From an uncultured Ruminococcus sp. (GTDB taxonomy: Bacteria > Bacillota > Clostridia > Oscillospirales > Ruminococcaceae), in contig CADCFQ010000001.1 of assembly GCA_902800795.1 (NCBI GenBank), forward strand, positions 90,111 to 154,110: a stretch of 64,000 nucleotides of DNA, in the 5' to 3' direction. The notes under the pieces were generated by a model, which saw nothing but the letters and a program-made list of their open reading frames with translations, was not told the DNA's origin and ran no database searches. Each line of letters begins with the position of its first letter. Position 1 is the stretch's first letter. This document shows, in pieces, positions 57,052-64,000 of this stretch. The position numbers and the translations under genes were made by a program.

Positions 57052-59457
57052 ATGAGTGACAAAACAGATATAAAAGAGAAGAATATTATGCCGTTTGTCC
57101 CCACGAGAGATCTTGTGGTGTTCCCGGGAATGACTATGCACTTTGATGTGGGCAGGCCTAAGTCTGTAAGGAGCATAAAGAATGCTATGGGCTCCGACGG
57201 GCTCGTTTTCCTGTGCGCCCAGAAGGATGTGAACGTCGAAAATCCTGAAAAGAAGGATCTTTTCAAGATAGGTACTATCGCTGTTGTGAAGCAGATAGTC
57301 AAGATCTCCGGCGGCGTTTACAGGTGCCTTGTTGAGGGCGTCAGAAAAGCAAGGCTCGTGGATATATATGAGTATGACGACTGCTATGAGGCTATGGTAA
57401 GAAGGGTGTCGAACTATTCCAGGGAGAGACTGAATGCCAATGAGCAGCTTGCAGTGTTCAGAGAGGTAATGAACGCTTTCGAGAGCTATGCGGAGTATCT
57501 TCCGAAGATGCCTCAGGAGCTTTATAACCAGATACTGGGCTCGAAGTCGCTTGTTGGCCTTTTTGAGGGCATAGCCTTTAATGTTCCTATGCCGTTCTCC
57601 GACAAGCAGGCTCTGCTTGAAGCAGGCTCTGCGGGAGAGAAGCTGGTGGCTCTTCTGACTATACTTGCAAGAGAGCTCGAAGTCCTCCGGATAGAGAGAG
57701 ACATCCACCAGCAGGTACACGCTCAGATAGAAGACAACCAGCGTGAATACTATATAAGAGAGCAGATAAAGGCGCTCAAGGGCGAGATCGGCGAGGATGA
57801 TGATATCGACGAGATAGCCCAGTTCAACGCAAAGATAGATGAGCTGCCACTTCCCGAGGAGACGGAGCTGAAGCTCCGTGCCGAGGTGAGAAGGCTTTCA
57901 AAGGTCGGCCTTATGTCTCAGGAGGGCTCGGTCATCAGGACTTATCTTGACACCGTGCTTGGGCTGCCCTGGGGGATAATGACCGAGGAGACCGCCGATA
58001 TCGCAAAGGCTCAGAAGATACTGGACGATGACCACTACGGTCTTGTAAAGGTCAAGGAGAGGATACTAGAAAACCTGGCAGTAAGACAGCTGACACCCGA
58101 GATAAAGGGTCAGATAATCTGCCTTGTGGGACCGCCCGGAGTGGGCAAGACCTCTATCGCTAAGTCTGTTGCAAGATGCCTTGACCGCAAGTTTGTGAGA
58201 GTTTCTCTCGGCGGTGTCAAGGACGAGAGCGACATAAGAGGCCACAGGAAGACCTATGTGGGCGCTATGCCCGGCAGGATAATCAATGCGATGAAGCTGG
58301 CAGGCACATCGAACCCTGTTATACTGCTCGATGAGATAGACAAGATGAGCAACGATTTCAGGGGAGACCCATCGTCGGCTATGCTCGAAGTGCTCGACTC
58401 CGAGCAGAACAACGCTTTCAGAGATCACTACATAGAGGTGCCCTTTGACCTTAGCAACGTTCTGTTTATAACAACAGCGAATACGCTGGATACTGTTCAG
58501 CCGCCGTTGCTCGACAGAATGGAGGTCATCGAGCTTTCAAGCTATACAAGAGAGGAAAAGTTCCATATCGCAAAGGAACACCTTATAAAGAAGCAGCTCA
58601 AAAAGCACGGCCTCAACGGCAGACTGGTGCGCTTTAACAATGACGCTGTTTACCGCCTTATCGACAGCTATACCAGAGAGGCGGGCGTGAGAAAGCTGGA
58701 GCGTGCTATCGGCTCGCTTTGCAGAAAGGCTGCCAAGGAGATAGTCGAGAACGAGGCTAAGCGTGTTACCTTCAAGGGCGCAGAGCTGGAGAAGTATCTG
58801 GGTCATCCCAAGTATCTGGATGACTATTACTCAAAGGAAGATACGGTCGGCACCGTGAACGGCCTTGCCTGGACAGCTGTGGGCGGAGTTATAATGCCGC
58901 TGGAGGTGATGGTCCTTAACGGCAAGGGCAAGATCGAGCTTACAGGCTCACTGGGCGACGTTATGAAGGAGTCGGCAAAGATCGCTGTAAGCTATTGCCG
59001 CAGTGTTGCCGCCAAGTATGATATAAACGAAGAGTTCTATGAGAAAAACGATATCCACGTTCACGCTCCCGAGGGTGCAGTTCCGAAGGACGGCCCGTCG
59101 GCAGGTGTTACGATGATAACAGGCCTTATCTCGGCGCTGTCCGGGCTCAAGGTAAGGGCAGATGTTGCTATGACCGGCGAGATAACACTCAGCGGCAAGG
59201 TGCTGCCTATAGGCGGTCTGCGTGAAAAGACTATGGCGGCTTATAAGGCCGGCATCAAGACCTGCATCATACCCTTTGCCAACAAGCCTGACCTTGATGA
59301 GGTGGATGACGCAGTAAAGCTGGGGCTGGATTTCGTTTTTGCAAAGACGATAGAGGACGTTCTTGACAACGCACTGATAGACGACAGAAAGGGAAGAGTG
59401 CCTCTGGGGCTTTTGGAGAAAAAGCCTGTGAAGAGGGGCAGAAAGCTGACTGTCTGA
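57052..59457 (+). CDS. lon: ATP-dependent protease Lon
   Basis: The 801-residue cytosolic protease degrades misfolded and regulatory proteins. The N-terminal substrate domain occupies about residues 10-210 with a following coiled coil. The AAA+ module has Walker A GPPGVGKTSIAKS near residue 359 and VILLDEIDKM near 422. The protease domain has serine 682 or so in PKDGPSAGVTM and the lysine in GGLREKTMAAYKAG near 725. The ATG at 57052 follows AAAGG and GAGGAT; upstream in-frame ATG codons precede the promoter. engB follows 10 bases on, as in many Firmicutes. Confidence 0.97.
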   Translation: MSDKTDIKEKNIMPFVPTRDLVVFPGMTMHFDVGRPKSVRSIKNAMGSDGLVFLCAQKDVNVENPEKKDLFKIGTIAVVKQIVKISGGVYRCLVEGVRKARLVDIYEYDDCYEAMVRRVSNYSRERLNANEQLAVFREVMNAFESYAEYLPKMPQELYNQILGSKSLVGLFEGIAFNVPMPFSDKQALLEAGSAGEKLVALLTILARELEVLRIERDIHQQVHAQIEDNQREYYIREQIKALKGEIGEDDDIDEIAQFNAKIDELPLPEETELKLRAEVRRLSKVGLMSQEGSVIRTYLDTVLGLPWGIMTEETADIAKAQKILDDDHYGLVKVKERILENLAVRQLTPEIKGQIICLVGPPGVGKTSIAKSVARCLDRKFVRVSLGGVKDESDIRGHRKTYVGAMPGRIINAMKLAGTSNPVILLDEIDKMSNDFRGDPSSAMLEVLDSEQNNAFRDHYIEVPFDLSNVLFITTANTLDTVQPPLLDRMEVIELSSYTREEKFHIAKEHLIKKQLKKHGLNGRLVRFNNDAVYRLIDSYTREAGVRKLERAIGSLCRKAAKEIVENEAKRVTFKGAELEKYLGHPKYLDDYYSKEDTVGTVNGLAWTAVGGVIMPLEVMVLNGKGKIELTGSLGDVMKESAKIAVSYCRSVAAKYDINEEFYEKNDIHVHAPEGAVPKDGPSAGVTMITGLISALSGLKVRADVAMTGEITLSGKVLPIGGLREKTMAAYKAGIKTCIIPFANKPDLDEVDDAVKLGLDFVFAKTIEDVLDNALIDDRKGRVPLGLLEKKPVKRGRKLTV

Positions 59458-59467
59458 GAGGAAAACG

Positions 59468-60217
59468 ATGAATTATAATTTAGCAGAGTTTACGACTTCC
59501 TACGGGAGGCTCGAACAGATACCGCCCTCCGACCGCCCCGAGATAGTTTTCTCGGGAAGGTCGAACGTGGGCAAGTCTTCGCTGATAAACAAGCTTCTCA
59601 ACCGCAAAAAGCTGGCTCGTGTCAGCTCGGTGCCGGGAAAAACAGCGACTATAAACTTCTATTCCTGCGAGAACGTGTATTTTGTGGATCTCCCGGGCTA
59701 TGGCTATGCCAGTGTTTCAAAGGCTGAAAAGAAAAAGTGGAACGCTCTTATCGGCGGCTATCTTAATGACGAGAACAGGCAGATAGACCTTATGATCCAG
59801 CTGATAGATATGCGCCACGCACCCTCAAAGGATGACCTCTCGATGATAGATTTCTATATCGACTGCGGTCTGCCGTTCATTATCGTGTTCACAAAGGCCG
59901 ACAAGCTTAAAAAGCGTGAGCGTGAGGAGCGCATGAAAGCCTTCAGCCACGAGATACCCTGCTTTGAGGACATCACCTATGTGGAGTTCTCGGCGGTGAC
60001 CGGCGAGGGCGTAGAAGAGCTTCGTGAGCTTCTGGATGAGCTGACAGAGGGCGCAGAGATAACGCCTGTGGAAGCTTTTGAAGACGAGGACAGCGGATCT
60101 GAGGACTCCGACGAGGGTTTTGAGGAGCCGGAAGAGGCAGTGGATGAGGACTTTGTTGAGCCTGACAGCGACAATCCTTTCGGCGGTTTTCTGAAGCCGA
60201 GAGGCAGAAAAAATTAA
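59468..60217 (+). CDS. engB: Ribosome-biogenesis GTPase EngB (YsxC/YihA)
   Basis: The 249-residue protein binds GTP and assists maturation of the 50S subunit. G1 is GRSNVGKSSLINKLL near residue 30, G3 is VDLPGYGYASVSKAEKKKW near 76, and G4 is FTKADKLKK near 140. The usual length is about 195-205, so the acidic ending of about 45 residues (EDSGSEDSDEGFEEPEEAVD) is an extension. The C-terminal PFGGFLKPRGRKN is basic. It is coupled to lon by a 10-base gap that contains the ribosome site GAGAGGA. Confidence 0.95.
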   Translation: MNYNLAEFTTSYGRLEQIPPSDRPEIVFSGRSNVGKSSLINKLLNRKKLARVSSVPGKTATINFYSCENVYFVDLPGYGYASVSKAEKKKWNALIGGYLNDENRQIDLMIQLIDMRHAPSKDDLSMIDFYIDCGLPFIIVFTKADKLKKREREERMKAFSHEIPCFEDITYVEFSAVTGEGVEELRELLDELTEGAEITPVEAFEDEDSGSEDSDEGFEEPEEAVDEDFVEPDSDNPFGGFLKPRGRKN

Positions 60218-60248
60218 GATAATGTTCATATTTTGTTTTGAATTCTCC

Positions 60249-60277
60249 TTTACATTTGCGATTTAATGTGTTAAAAT
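60249..60277 (+). promoter_or_regulatory. Promoter of the yerC-like operon
   Basis: TTTACA (60249-60254) and TAAAAT (60272-60277) are 17 bases apart, with a TGTG extension. It probably drives the five genes to 63241. Confidence 0.7.
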
Positions 60278-60332
60278 ATAAATGTGTTTTAGCACTTTAC
60301 AATATGAAACGCAAATGAAAGGAGAGTTTTTT

Positions 60333-60644
60333 ATGAGAGAAAAGCTCGAAGTGAAAAACCTTGACGATCTTTATGAGGCTGTGCTGACACTCGAAACTGT
60401 CGAGGAGTGCAGGCTGTTTTTCAAGGACCTTTGCACAGTTCCCGAACTGAAGGCTCTTTCACAGCGCTTCAAGGTGGCAAAAATGCTCACCGAGAAGCAC
60501 GTTTATAATGATATAGTAGCGCAGACAGGCGCATCCACCGCAACGATAAGCCGTGTGAACCGTTCTCTTTCCTATGACGGAAGCGGCGGATACAATATAG
60601 TTTTTGACAGACTCCAGACAAATGAGCAGAAAGCGGACAAATGA
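60333..60644 (+). CDS. TrpR-like YerC/YecD family protein
   Basis: The 103-residue protein has the helical TrpR-like fold of the YerC family, with FFKDLCTVPELKALSQRFKV and the helix-turn-helix VAQTGASTATISRVNRSLSY. The family is common in Firmicutes; its regulon is poorly known. AAAGGAGAG lies before the ATG at 60333. Its stop overlaps the next start by four bases (ATGA), so the two are coupled. Confidence 0.88.
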   Translation: MREKLEVKNLDDLYEAVLTLETVEECRLFFKDLCTVPELKALSQRFKVAKMLTEKHVYNDIVAQTGASTATISRVNRSLSYDGSGGYNIVFDRLQTNEQKADK

Positions 60645-61387
60645 GCGGCTACGGCGGCTTTTCTCGCTTTTATGACAGGCTGACAGGGAATGTGCCCTAT
60701 GCTGATATAGCGGCACTTATGGATAAGCTTATAAGAAAACACGGCTCCGAGCACGAGGTGATAGTTGACCTTGCCTGCGGAACGGGGTCGCTTTCTCTGG
60801 AGCTTGCGAAGCTTGGCTATGACGTTATCGGCGTTGACAGTTCCGAGGGTATGCTCAATGCCGCTATGGAAAAGGCCGAGGGCATAGAGGAAGTGAGCTT
60901 TCTTTGTCAGGATATGAGAGAGCTTTCTCTCTGGGGGGCGGCCGACGCTGTTGTATGCGTGCTGGACAGCCTTAATCATCTGCCGGACGAAAAGGCTCTT
61001 GCCGAAACCTTTAAAGCGGTGAGCGACTATGTTTGTGACGGCGGATTGTTTATTTTTGACTTAAACACTGAATACAAGCACCGTCAGGTGCTTTCGGACA
61101 ATGCGTTCTGTTTTGATATGGACGGGCTTTTCTGTGCCTGGCAGAACGAACTGAGCGAGGACGGCTCGGTGACTGTGATGCTGGACTTTTTTGAGGAGCA
61201 GCAGGACGGCAGCTATCAGCGATCATCCGAGAGCTTTACCGAGAGGCTGTTTGCGGATGCGCTTATAATGCGGCTTGTTTCGGCCAACGGCTTTGAGCTT
61301 GTGGGCAGGTTTGATGAATTCAGCGAGGAGCCGGTAAAAGAGGATTCACAGAGGATCTTATACGTCTGCCGCAGAGCGGACAGATAG
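60641..61387 (+). CDS. SAM-dependent methyltransferase
   Basis: The 248-residue protein is a class I methyltransferase. Motif I is VDLACGTGSLSLELAKLG near residue 43, followed by VIGVDSSEGML (motif II), and VVCVLDSLNHLPD near residue 104. A small N-terminal part FSRFYDRLTG is common in firmicute members of this group. The substrate is unknown. It overlaps the upstream gene by four bases and ends eight bases before the peroxiredoxin gene. Confidence 0.87.
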   Translation: MSGYGGFSRFYDRLTGNVPYADIAALMDKLIRKHGSEHEVIVDLACGTGSLSLELAKLGYDVIGVDSSEGMLNAAMEKAEGIEEVSFLCQDMRELSLWGAADAVVCVLDSLNHLPDEKALAETFKAVSDYVCDGGLFIFDLNTEYKHRQVLSDNAFCFDMDGLFCAWQNELSEDGSVTVMLDFFEEQQDGSYQRSSESFTERLFADALIMRLVSANGFELVGRFDEFSEEPVKEDSQRILYVCRRADR

Positions 61388-61395
61388 GAGCGACT

Positions 61396-61848
61396 ATGTT
61401 AGAGACAGGAACAAAAGCACCTGATTTCAGCCTTTATGACCAGAACGGCGAGCTTCATTCGTTGGGCGACTATAAGGGTCAGAAGGTGGTGCTCTATTTT
61501 TATTCAAAGGATAACACCCAGGGCTGCACCAAGCAGGCCTGCGCTTACGGCGAGCTTATGCCGCTGATAAGGGAAAAGGGCGCTGTGGTGATAGGCGTCA
61601 GCAAGGACAGTGTGGCTTCTCACAAGAAGTTCGAGGAGAAATTCTCACTGCCTTTCACACTTCTTTCGGACCCCGAAAGACAGGCGATAGAAGCTTACGG
61701 CGTATGGCAGGAGAAAAAGCTTTACGGCAAGGTGTCCATGGGCGTCGTGAGGACGACCTATATAATCGACGAGAATGGTATCATAATCAATGCAAGACAA
61801 AAGGTCAAAGCGGCGGATGACCCTGCAAAAACGCTGGAGCTTTTGTAA
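61396..61848 (+). CDS. bcp: Thiol peroxidase of the Bcp/PrxQ type
   Basis: The 150-residue enzyme reduces hydrogen and organic peroxides. APDFSLYDQNGELHSL starts the thioredoxin fold, and the peroxidatic cysteine lies in NTQGCTKQACAY near residue 46, with a second cysteine five positions on, as in Bcp proteins. VVRTTYIIDENGII near residue 117 is the conserved late strand. No secretion signal is present, so it acts in the cytosol. TAGGAGCG precedes the ATG. Confidence 0.92.
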   Translation: MLETGTKAPDFSLYDQNGELHSLGDYKGQKVVLYFYSKDNTQGCTKQACAYGELMPLIREKGAVVIGVSKDSVASHKKFEEKFSLPFTLLSDPERQAIEAYGVWQEKKLYGKVSMGVVRTTYIIDENGIIINARQKVKAADDPAKTLELL

Positions 61849-61865
61849 AAGTGACAGGCGGTAAA

Positions 61866-62339
61866 ATGGAATACATTATAAGAGAGCTGACCGAGGATGA
61901 ATATCCTGTGCTGGATGATTTTCTCTATGAAGCTATCTTTATCCCCGAGGGTGTTAAAGCGCCGCCAAGGGATATAATATACAGGCCGGAACTTCGGGTC
62001 TATACCGAGGACTTTGGCAGGCATAAGGGCGATATGGCTCTTGGGGCTGTGGTGTCCGGCAGGATAGTCGGTGCGGTCTGGGTGCGGATAATGAACGACT
62101 ACGGACATATCGACGACGAGACTCCGTCTTTTGCAATATCCCTTTATAAGGAATACAGGGGCATGGGGATAGGTACGGCGCTGATGAAGGCTATGCTTGA
62201 TAAGCTCGGTCAGTCCGGCTTCAAGCAGGCTTCACTTGCTGTCCAGAAAGAAAACTATGCTGTCAGGATGTACCGCAGCGTGGGATTTGAGGTCGTTAGC
62301 GAGAACGATGAAGAGTATATAATGCTTTGCAGGCTTTAA
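61866..62339 (+). CDS. GNAT-family acetyltransferase
   Basis: The 157-residue protein has the GNAT acetyl-CoA motif in EYRGMGIGTALMKAMLDKL near residue 98 (Q/RxxGxG/A) and the later NYAVRMYRSVGFEVV strand-turn. The substrate cannot be told. The ATG at 61866 follows AGGCGG; the upstream GTG is only two bases after the previous stop. It overlaps no real start of the next gene. Confidence 0.88.
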   Translation: MEYIIRELTEDEYPVLDDFLYEAIFIPEGVKAPPRDIIYRPELRVYTEDFGRHKGDMALGAVVSGRIVGAVWVRIMNDYGHIDDETPSFAISLYKEYRGMGIGTALMKAMLDKLGQSGFKQASLAVQKENYAVRMYRSVGFEVVSENDEEYIMLCRL

Positions 62340-62362
62340 AAATATGGAAAAGAGGACGAACA

Positions 62363-63241
62363 TTGGGTAGGATAATCAGAACGATAAGCAAGGACGCTTC
62401 GGTGGTCTGCTCGGCAATAGAGGGCAGAGACATCGTTTCGAGAATTGAACAGATACACAAGACTTCGGCTGTTGTTACTGCCGGCCTTGGCAGGCTCGCT
62501 ATGGCCGCTTCGCTTATGGGTTTCGGCCTTAAAGGTGAAAAGGACAGCGTGACTGTAAGAATGGCAGGCGACGGCCCGACAGGTGCGCTGGTCTGCGTTG
62601 CCGACAGCTTCGGAAACGTCAAGGCATACGTCCAGAACCCTGTGGTGGAGCTTCCGCTGAACGAGAGAGGAAAGCTTGATGTCAAGGGCGCTGTGGGAAC
62701 TCAGGGAACCCTGAGCGTTGTAAAGGACCTTGGTCTAAAAGAGCCTTACTGCGGCCAGGTGCCCATAGTCTCGGGCGAGATCGCCGAGGACATAACCAGC
62801 TATCTTGCTCTCAGCGAGCAGATCCCTAGCGTGTGTGCGCTGGGCGTTCTTGTCAACCCTGATCTTACGGTCAACTGTGCCGGCGGCTTTCTTATCCAGC
62901 TGCTGCCTTTTGCTCCGGAGGAAGCGATAGACATTATTGAGAAGAATATAAACGGTATGCAGTCGGTAACGGAGATGCTTAAAGCCGGGATGACCGTTGA
63001 GGATATCGCAATGAAGGGTCTTGAGGGTCTTGAACCGAACGTGCTGGATGATTTCGAGGTAAGCTATAAGTGCGACTGTTCGAGAGCGAGAGTAGAAAAA
63101 GCGCTCATCTCTCTTGGGACGAAGGATCTTAACGATCTTATCGAGGACGGCGGCACAGAGGTGAACTGTCAGTTCTGCGAAAAGAAGTATCATTTTACTC
63201 CGGAGGAGATAAAGAGACTGGCCGAACAGGCGCAGAATTAA
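62363..63241 (+). CDS. hslO: Redox-regulated chaperone Hsp33
   Basis: The 292-residue protein becomes an active holdase when oxidised. The N-terminal domain has GRIIRTISKDASVVCSAIEG, and the C-terminal zinc centre is KCDCSRARVEKAL (CxC) with NCQFCEKKYHF (CxxC). The TTG at 62363 is preferred, as GAGGACGAAC lies just before it and the family starts at this point. Placement after a peroxiredoxin gene suits an oxidative-stress group. Confidence 0.95.
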   Translation: MGRIIRTISKDASVVCSAIEGRDIVSRIEQIHKTSAVVTAGLGRLAMAASLMGFGLKGEKDSVTVRMAGDGPTGALVCVADSFGNVKAYVQNPVVELPLNERGKLDVKGAVGTQGTLSVVKDLGLKEPYCGQVPIVSGEIAEDITSYLALSEQIPSVCALGVLVNPDLTVNCAGGFLIQLLPFAPEEAIDIIEKNINGMQSVTEMLKAGMTVEDIAMKGLEGLEPNVLDDFEVSYKCDCSRARVEKALISLGTKDLNDLIEDGGTEVNCQFCEKKYHFTPEEIKRLAEQAQN

Positions 63242-63290
63242 GGATGAGTCACATTTACAATATATTCATAAAGAAATTTTCAAGAAACCC

Positions 63291-63319
63291 TTGACAAATC
63301 ACTTGGAGTAGTGTATAAT
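63291..63319 (+). promoter_or_regulatory. Promoter of the tRNA cluster
   Basis: TTGACA (63291-63296) and TATAAT (63314-63319) are both consensus, 17 bases apart. It lies 25 bases before the first tRNA. Confidence 0.88.
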
Positions 63320-63343
63320 AAATATCGTCGCAAATGACGATAT

Positions 63344-63416
63344 GGGAGTTTAGCTCAGCTGGGAGAGCATCTGCCTTACAAGCAGAGGGTCACAGGTTCG
63401 AGCCCTGTAACTCCCA
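63344..63416 (+). tRNA. tRNA-Val (anticodon TAC)
   Basis: GGGAGTT pairs with AACTCCC, and the anticodon loop CTTACAA gives TAC. T-arm GGTTCGAGCCC is present. The 3' CCA is not encoded. Confidence 0.95.
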
Positions 63417-63419
63417 TTT

Positions 63420-63493
63420 GGCCGGGTAGTTCAGCTGGTTAGAACGCTAGCCTGTCACGCTAGAGGTCGTGGGTTCGAGCCCCATTCCGGTCG
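63420..63493 (+). tRNA. tRNA-Asp (anticodon GTC)
   Basis: A seven-base acceptor stem begins GGCCGGG, with G-T pairs. The anticodon loop CTGTCAC gives GTC. The discriminator base is G, as usual for Asp. CCA is not encoded. Confidence 0.94.
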
Positions 63494-63497
63494 TCAT

Positions 63498-63570
63498 GCT
63501 TCTGTAGCTCAGTAGGTAGAGCAGGGGACTGAAAATCCCCGTGTCGATGGTTCGATTCCGTCCGGAAGCA
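63498..63570 (+). tRNA. tRNA-Phe (anticodon GAA)
   Basis: GCTTCTG pairs with CGGAAGC. The anticodon loop CTGAAAA gives GAA. The discriminator base is A, and CCA is not encoded. Confidence 0.95.
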
Positions 63571-63575
63571 CTCAT

Positions 63576-63648
63576 GCGGATTTAGCTCATCTGGTAGAGC
63601 GCCACCTTGCCAAGGTGGAGGTAGCGAGTTCGAGCCTCGTAATCCGCT
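63576..63648 (+). tRNA. tRNA-Gly (anticodon GCC)
   Basis: GCGGATT pairs with AATCCGC. The anticodon loop TTGCCAA gives GCC. The discriminator base is T, and CCA is not encoded. Confidence 0.95.
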
Positions 63649-63653
63649 CTTAA

Positions 63654-63727
63654 GGCGCTATAGCCAAGTGGTAAGGCGTAGGTCTGCAACACCTTGATCC
63701 CCGGTTCAAATCCGGGTGGCGCCTCCA
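63654..63727 (+). tRNA. tRNA-Cys (anticodon GCA)
   Basis: GGCGCTA pairs with TGGCGCC, and the loop TCTGCAA gives GCA. Unlike the other four tRNAs in this cluster, the 3' CCA is encoded (63725-63727). Confidence 0.94.
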
Positions 63728-63730
63728 ATG

Positions 63731-63756
63731 ATCCGCTGTTTAACGGCGGATTTTTT
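63731..63756 (+). terminator. Terminator of the tRNA cluster
   Basis: ATCCGC (63731-63736) pairs with GCGGAT (63746-63751), followed by TTTTT. Confidence 0.85.
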
Positions 63757-63825
63757 ACGCAGATTTTTCTACGAAAATGCGAAATTACATTTTCAAAATT
63801 TTCGCAGAAAATTCATAAAAGCCTC

Positions 63826-63854
63826 TTGACAAAAGCGCCTGTCTATGCTATAAT
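63826..63854 (+). promoter_or_regulatory. Promoter of an rRNA operon
   Basis: TTGACA (63826-63831) and TATAAT (63849-63854) are consensus, 17 bases apart, with an extended -10 TGC. The upstream 60 bases are AT-rich, as expected for a strong UP element. Confidence 0.85.
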
Positions 63855-63860
63855 AGACAA

Positions 63861-64000
63861 GCTGACTCGGAGAGAGGCAGCGCCACAGCAACTTGAAAAC
63901 TGAACAATAACGAAAGAAAACCCTTTAGTTAAGACCTTTGGGTGAGGAACTCGAAGGAGAGAGTCCTGAGTGTCCGGGACGATAAAGAAGGAGACACGCA
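63861..64000 (+). other. rRNA operon leader (16S gene beyond window)
   Basis: CTTGAAAACTGAACAATAAC at 63893-63912 is a stretch typical of the spacer before 16S rRNA in Firmicutes. No start of the mature 16S sequence is reached before the window ends. Confidence 0.72.

Overview
The window looks like a chromosomal segment of a Gram-positive, low-to-mid-GC clostridial bacterium, most likely a Ruminococcus-type member of the Oscillospiraceae. This placement is inferred from gene content and order (hprK-murB-rapZ-whiA-dnaE; rpsF-ssb-rpsR-lon-engB; class B sortase, YpeB, SpoIID and SleB-type proteins) and from promoters that are nearly all vegetative TTGACA/TTGAAA-17 bp-TATAAT types. No outer-membrane or LPS gene is present. 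I could not run any search, so family names rest on motifs read by eye.

Region 1 (2-13707) is housekeeping: the end of a methionine gamma-lyase-like gene, hprK, murB, rapZ, whiA and dnaE in one tight run; an M16 peptidase-like pair followed by lgt; an HTH regulator with membrane helices and a zinc ribbon; and folD. A GCAGGTG...CACCTGC palindrome sits at the same distance from the -35 box of both the M16 and the folD promoters.

Region 2 (13704-38999) is a 25 kb accessory surface locus and the most interesting part. It starts with a candidate small RNA and a structured leader, followed by four secreted or membrane-anchored proteins, two of them with the ATxAWFT signal typical of SipW substrates, and then one gene for a 3737-residue beta-helix-like surface protein. 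Next come a decayed IS66 element and a chimeric gene carrying a second copy of the giant protein's C-terminus. A second operon (31079-38999) encodes a degenerate EAL-domain protein, a TasA-like membrane-anchored protein, two SipW-type (Ser-His) signal peptidases, a membrane-anchored McrB-like AAA+ ATPase, a DUF2357-like partner with a very long coiled coil, and two small proteins. My reading is an extracellular fibre or adhesin export system in which McrBC-type machinery has been repurposed next to SipW processing.

Region 3 (39093-51329) holds a PAS/HATPase kinase-like protein and ypeB on the minus strand, then on the plus strand a cysteine desulfurase with thiI (tRNA 4-thiouridine), a CinA C-terminal amidase, sortase B, a SleB-like hydrolase with an SH3 domain, a SpoIID-domain protein, a zinc-ribbon/PEPA-repeat protein, maf, and two unknown genes.

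Region 4 (51331-53117) is a complete IS200/IS605 element with tnpA and tnpB between two terminal hairpins. Region 5 (53128-64000) returns to core functions: prfB without a programmed frameshift (minus strand), a zinc-ribbon membrane protein, rpsF-ssb-rpsR, lon-engB, a run of yerC-like regulator, methyltransferase, peroxiredoxin, acetyltransferase and hslO, five tRNA genes (Val, Asp, Phe, Gly, Cys), and the promoter and leader of an rRNA operon whose 16S gene lies just beyond the window.
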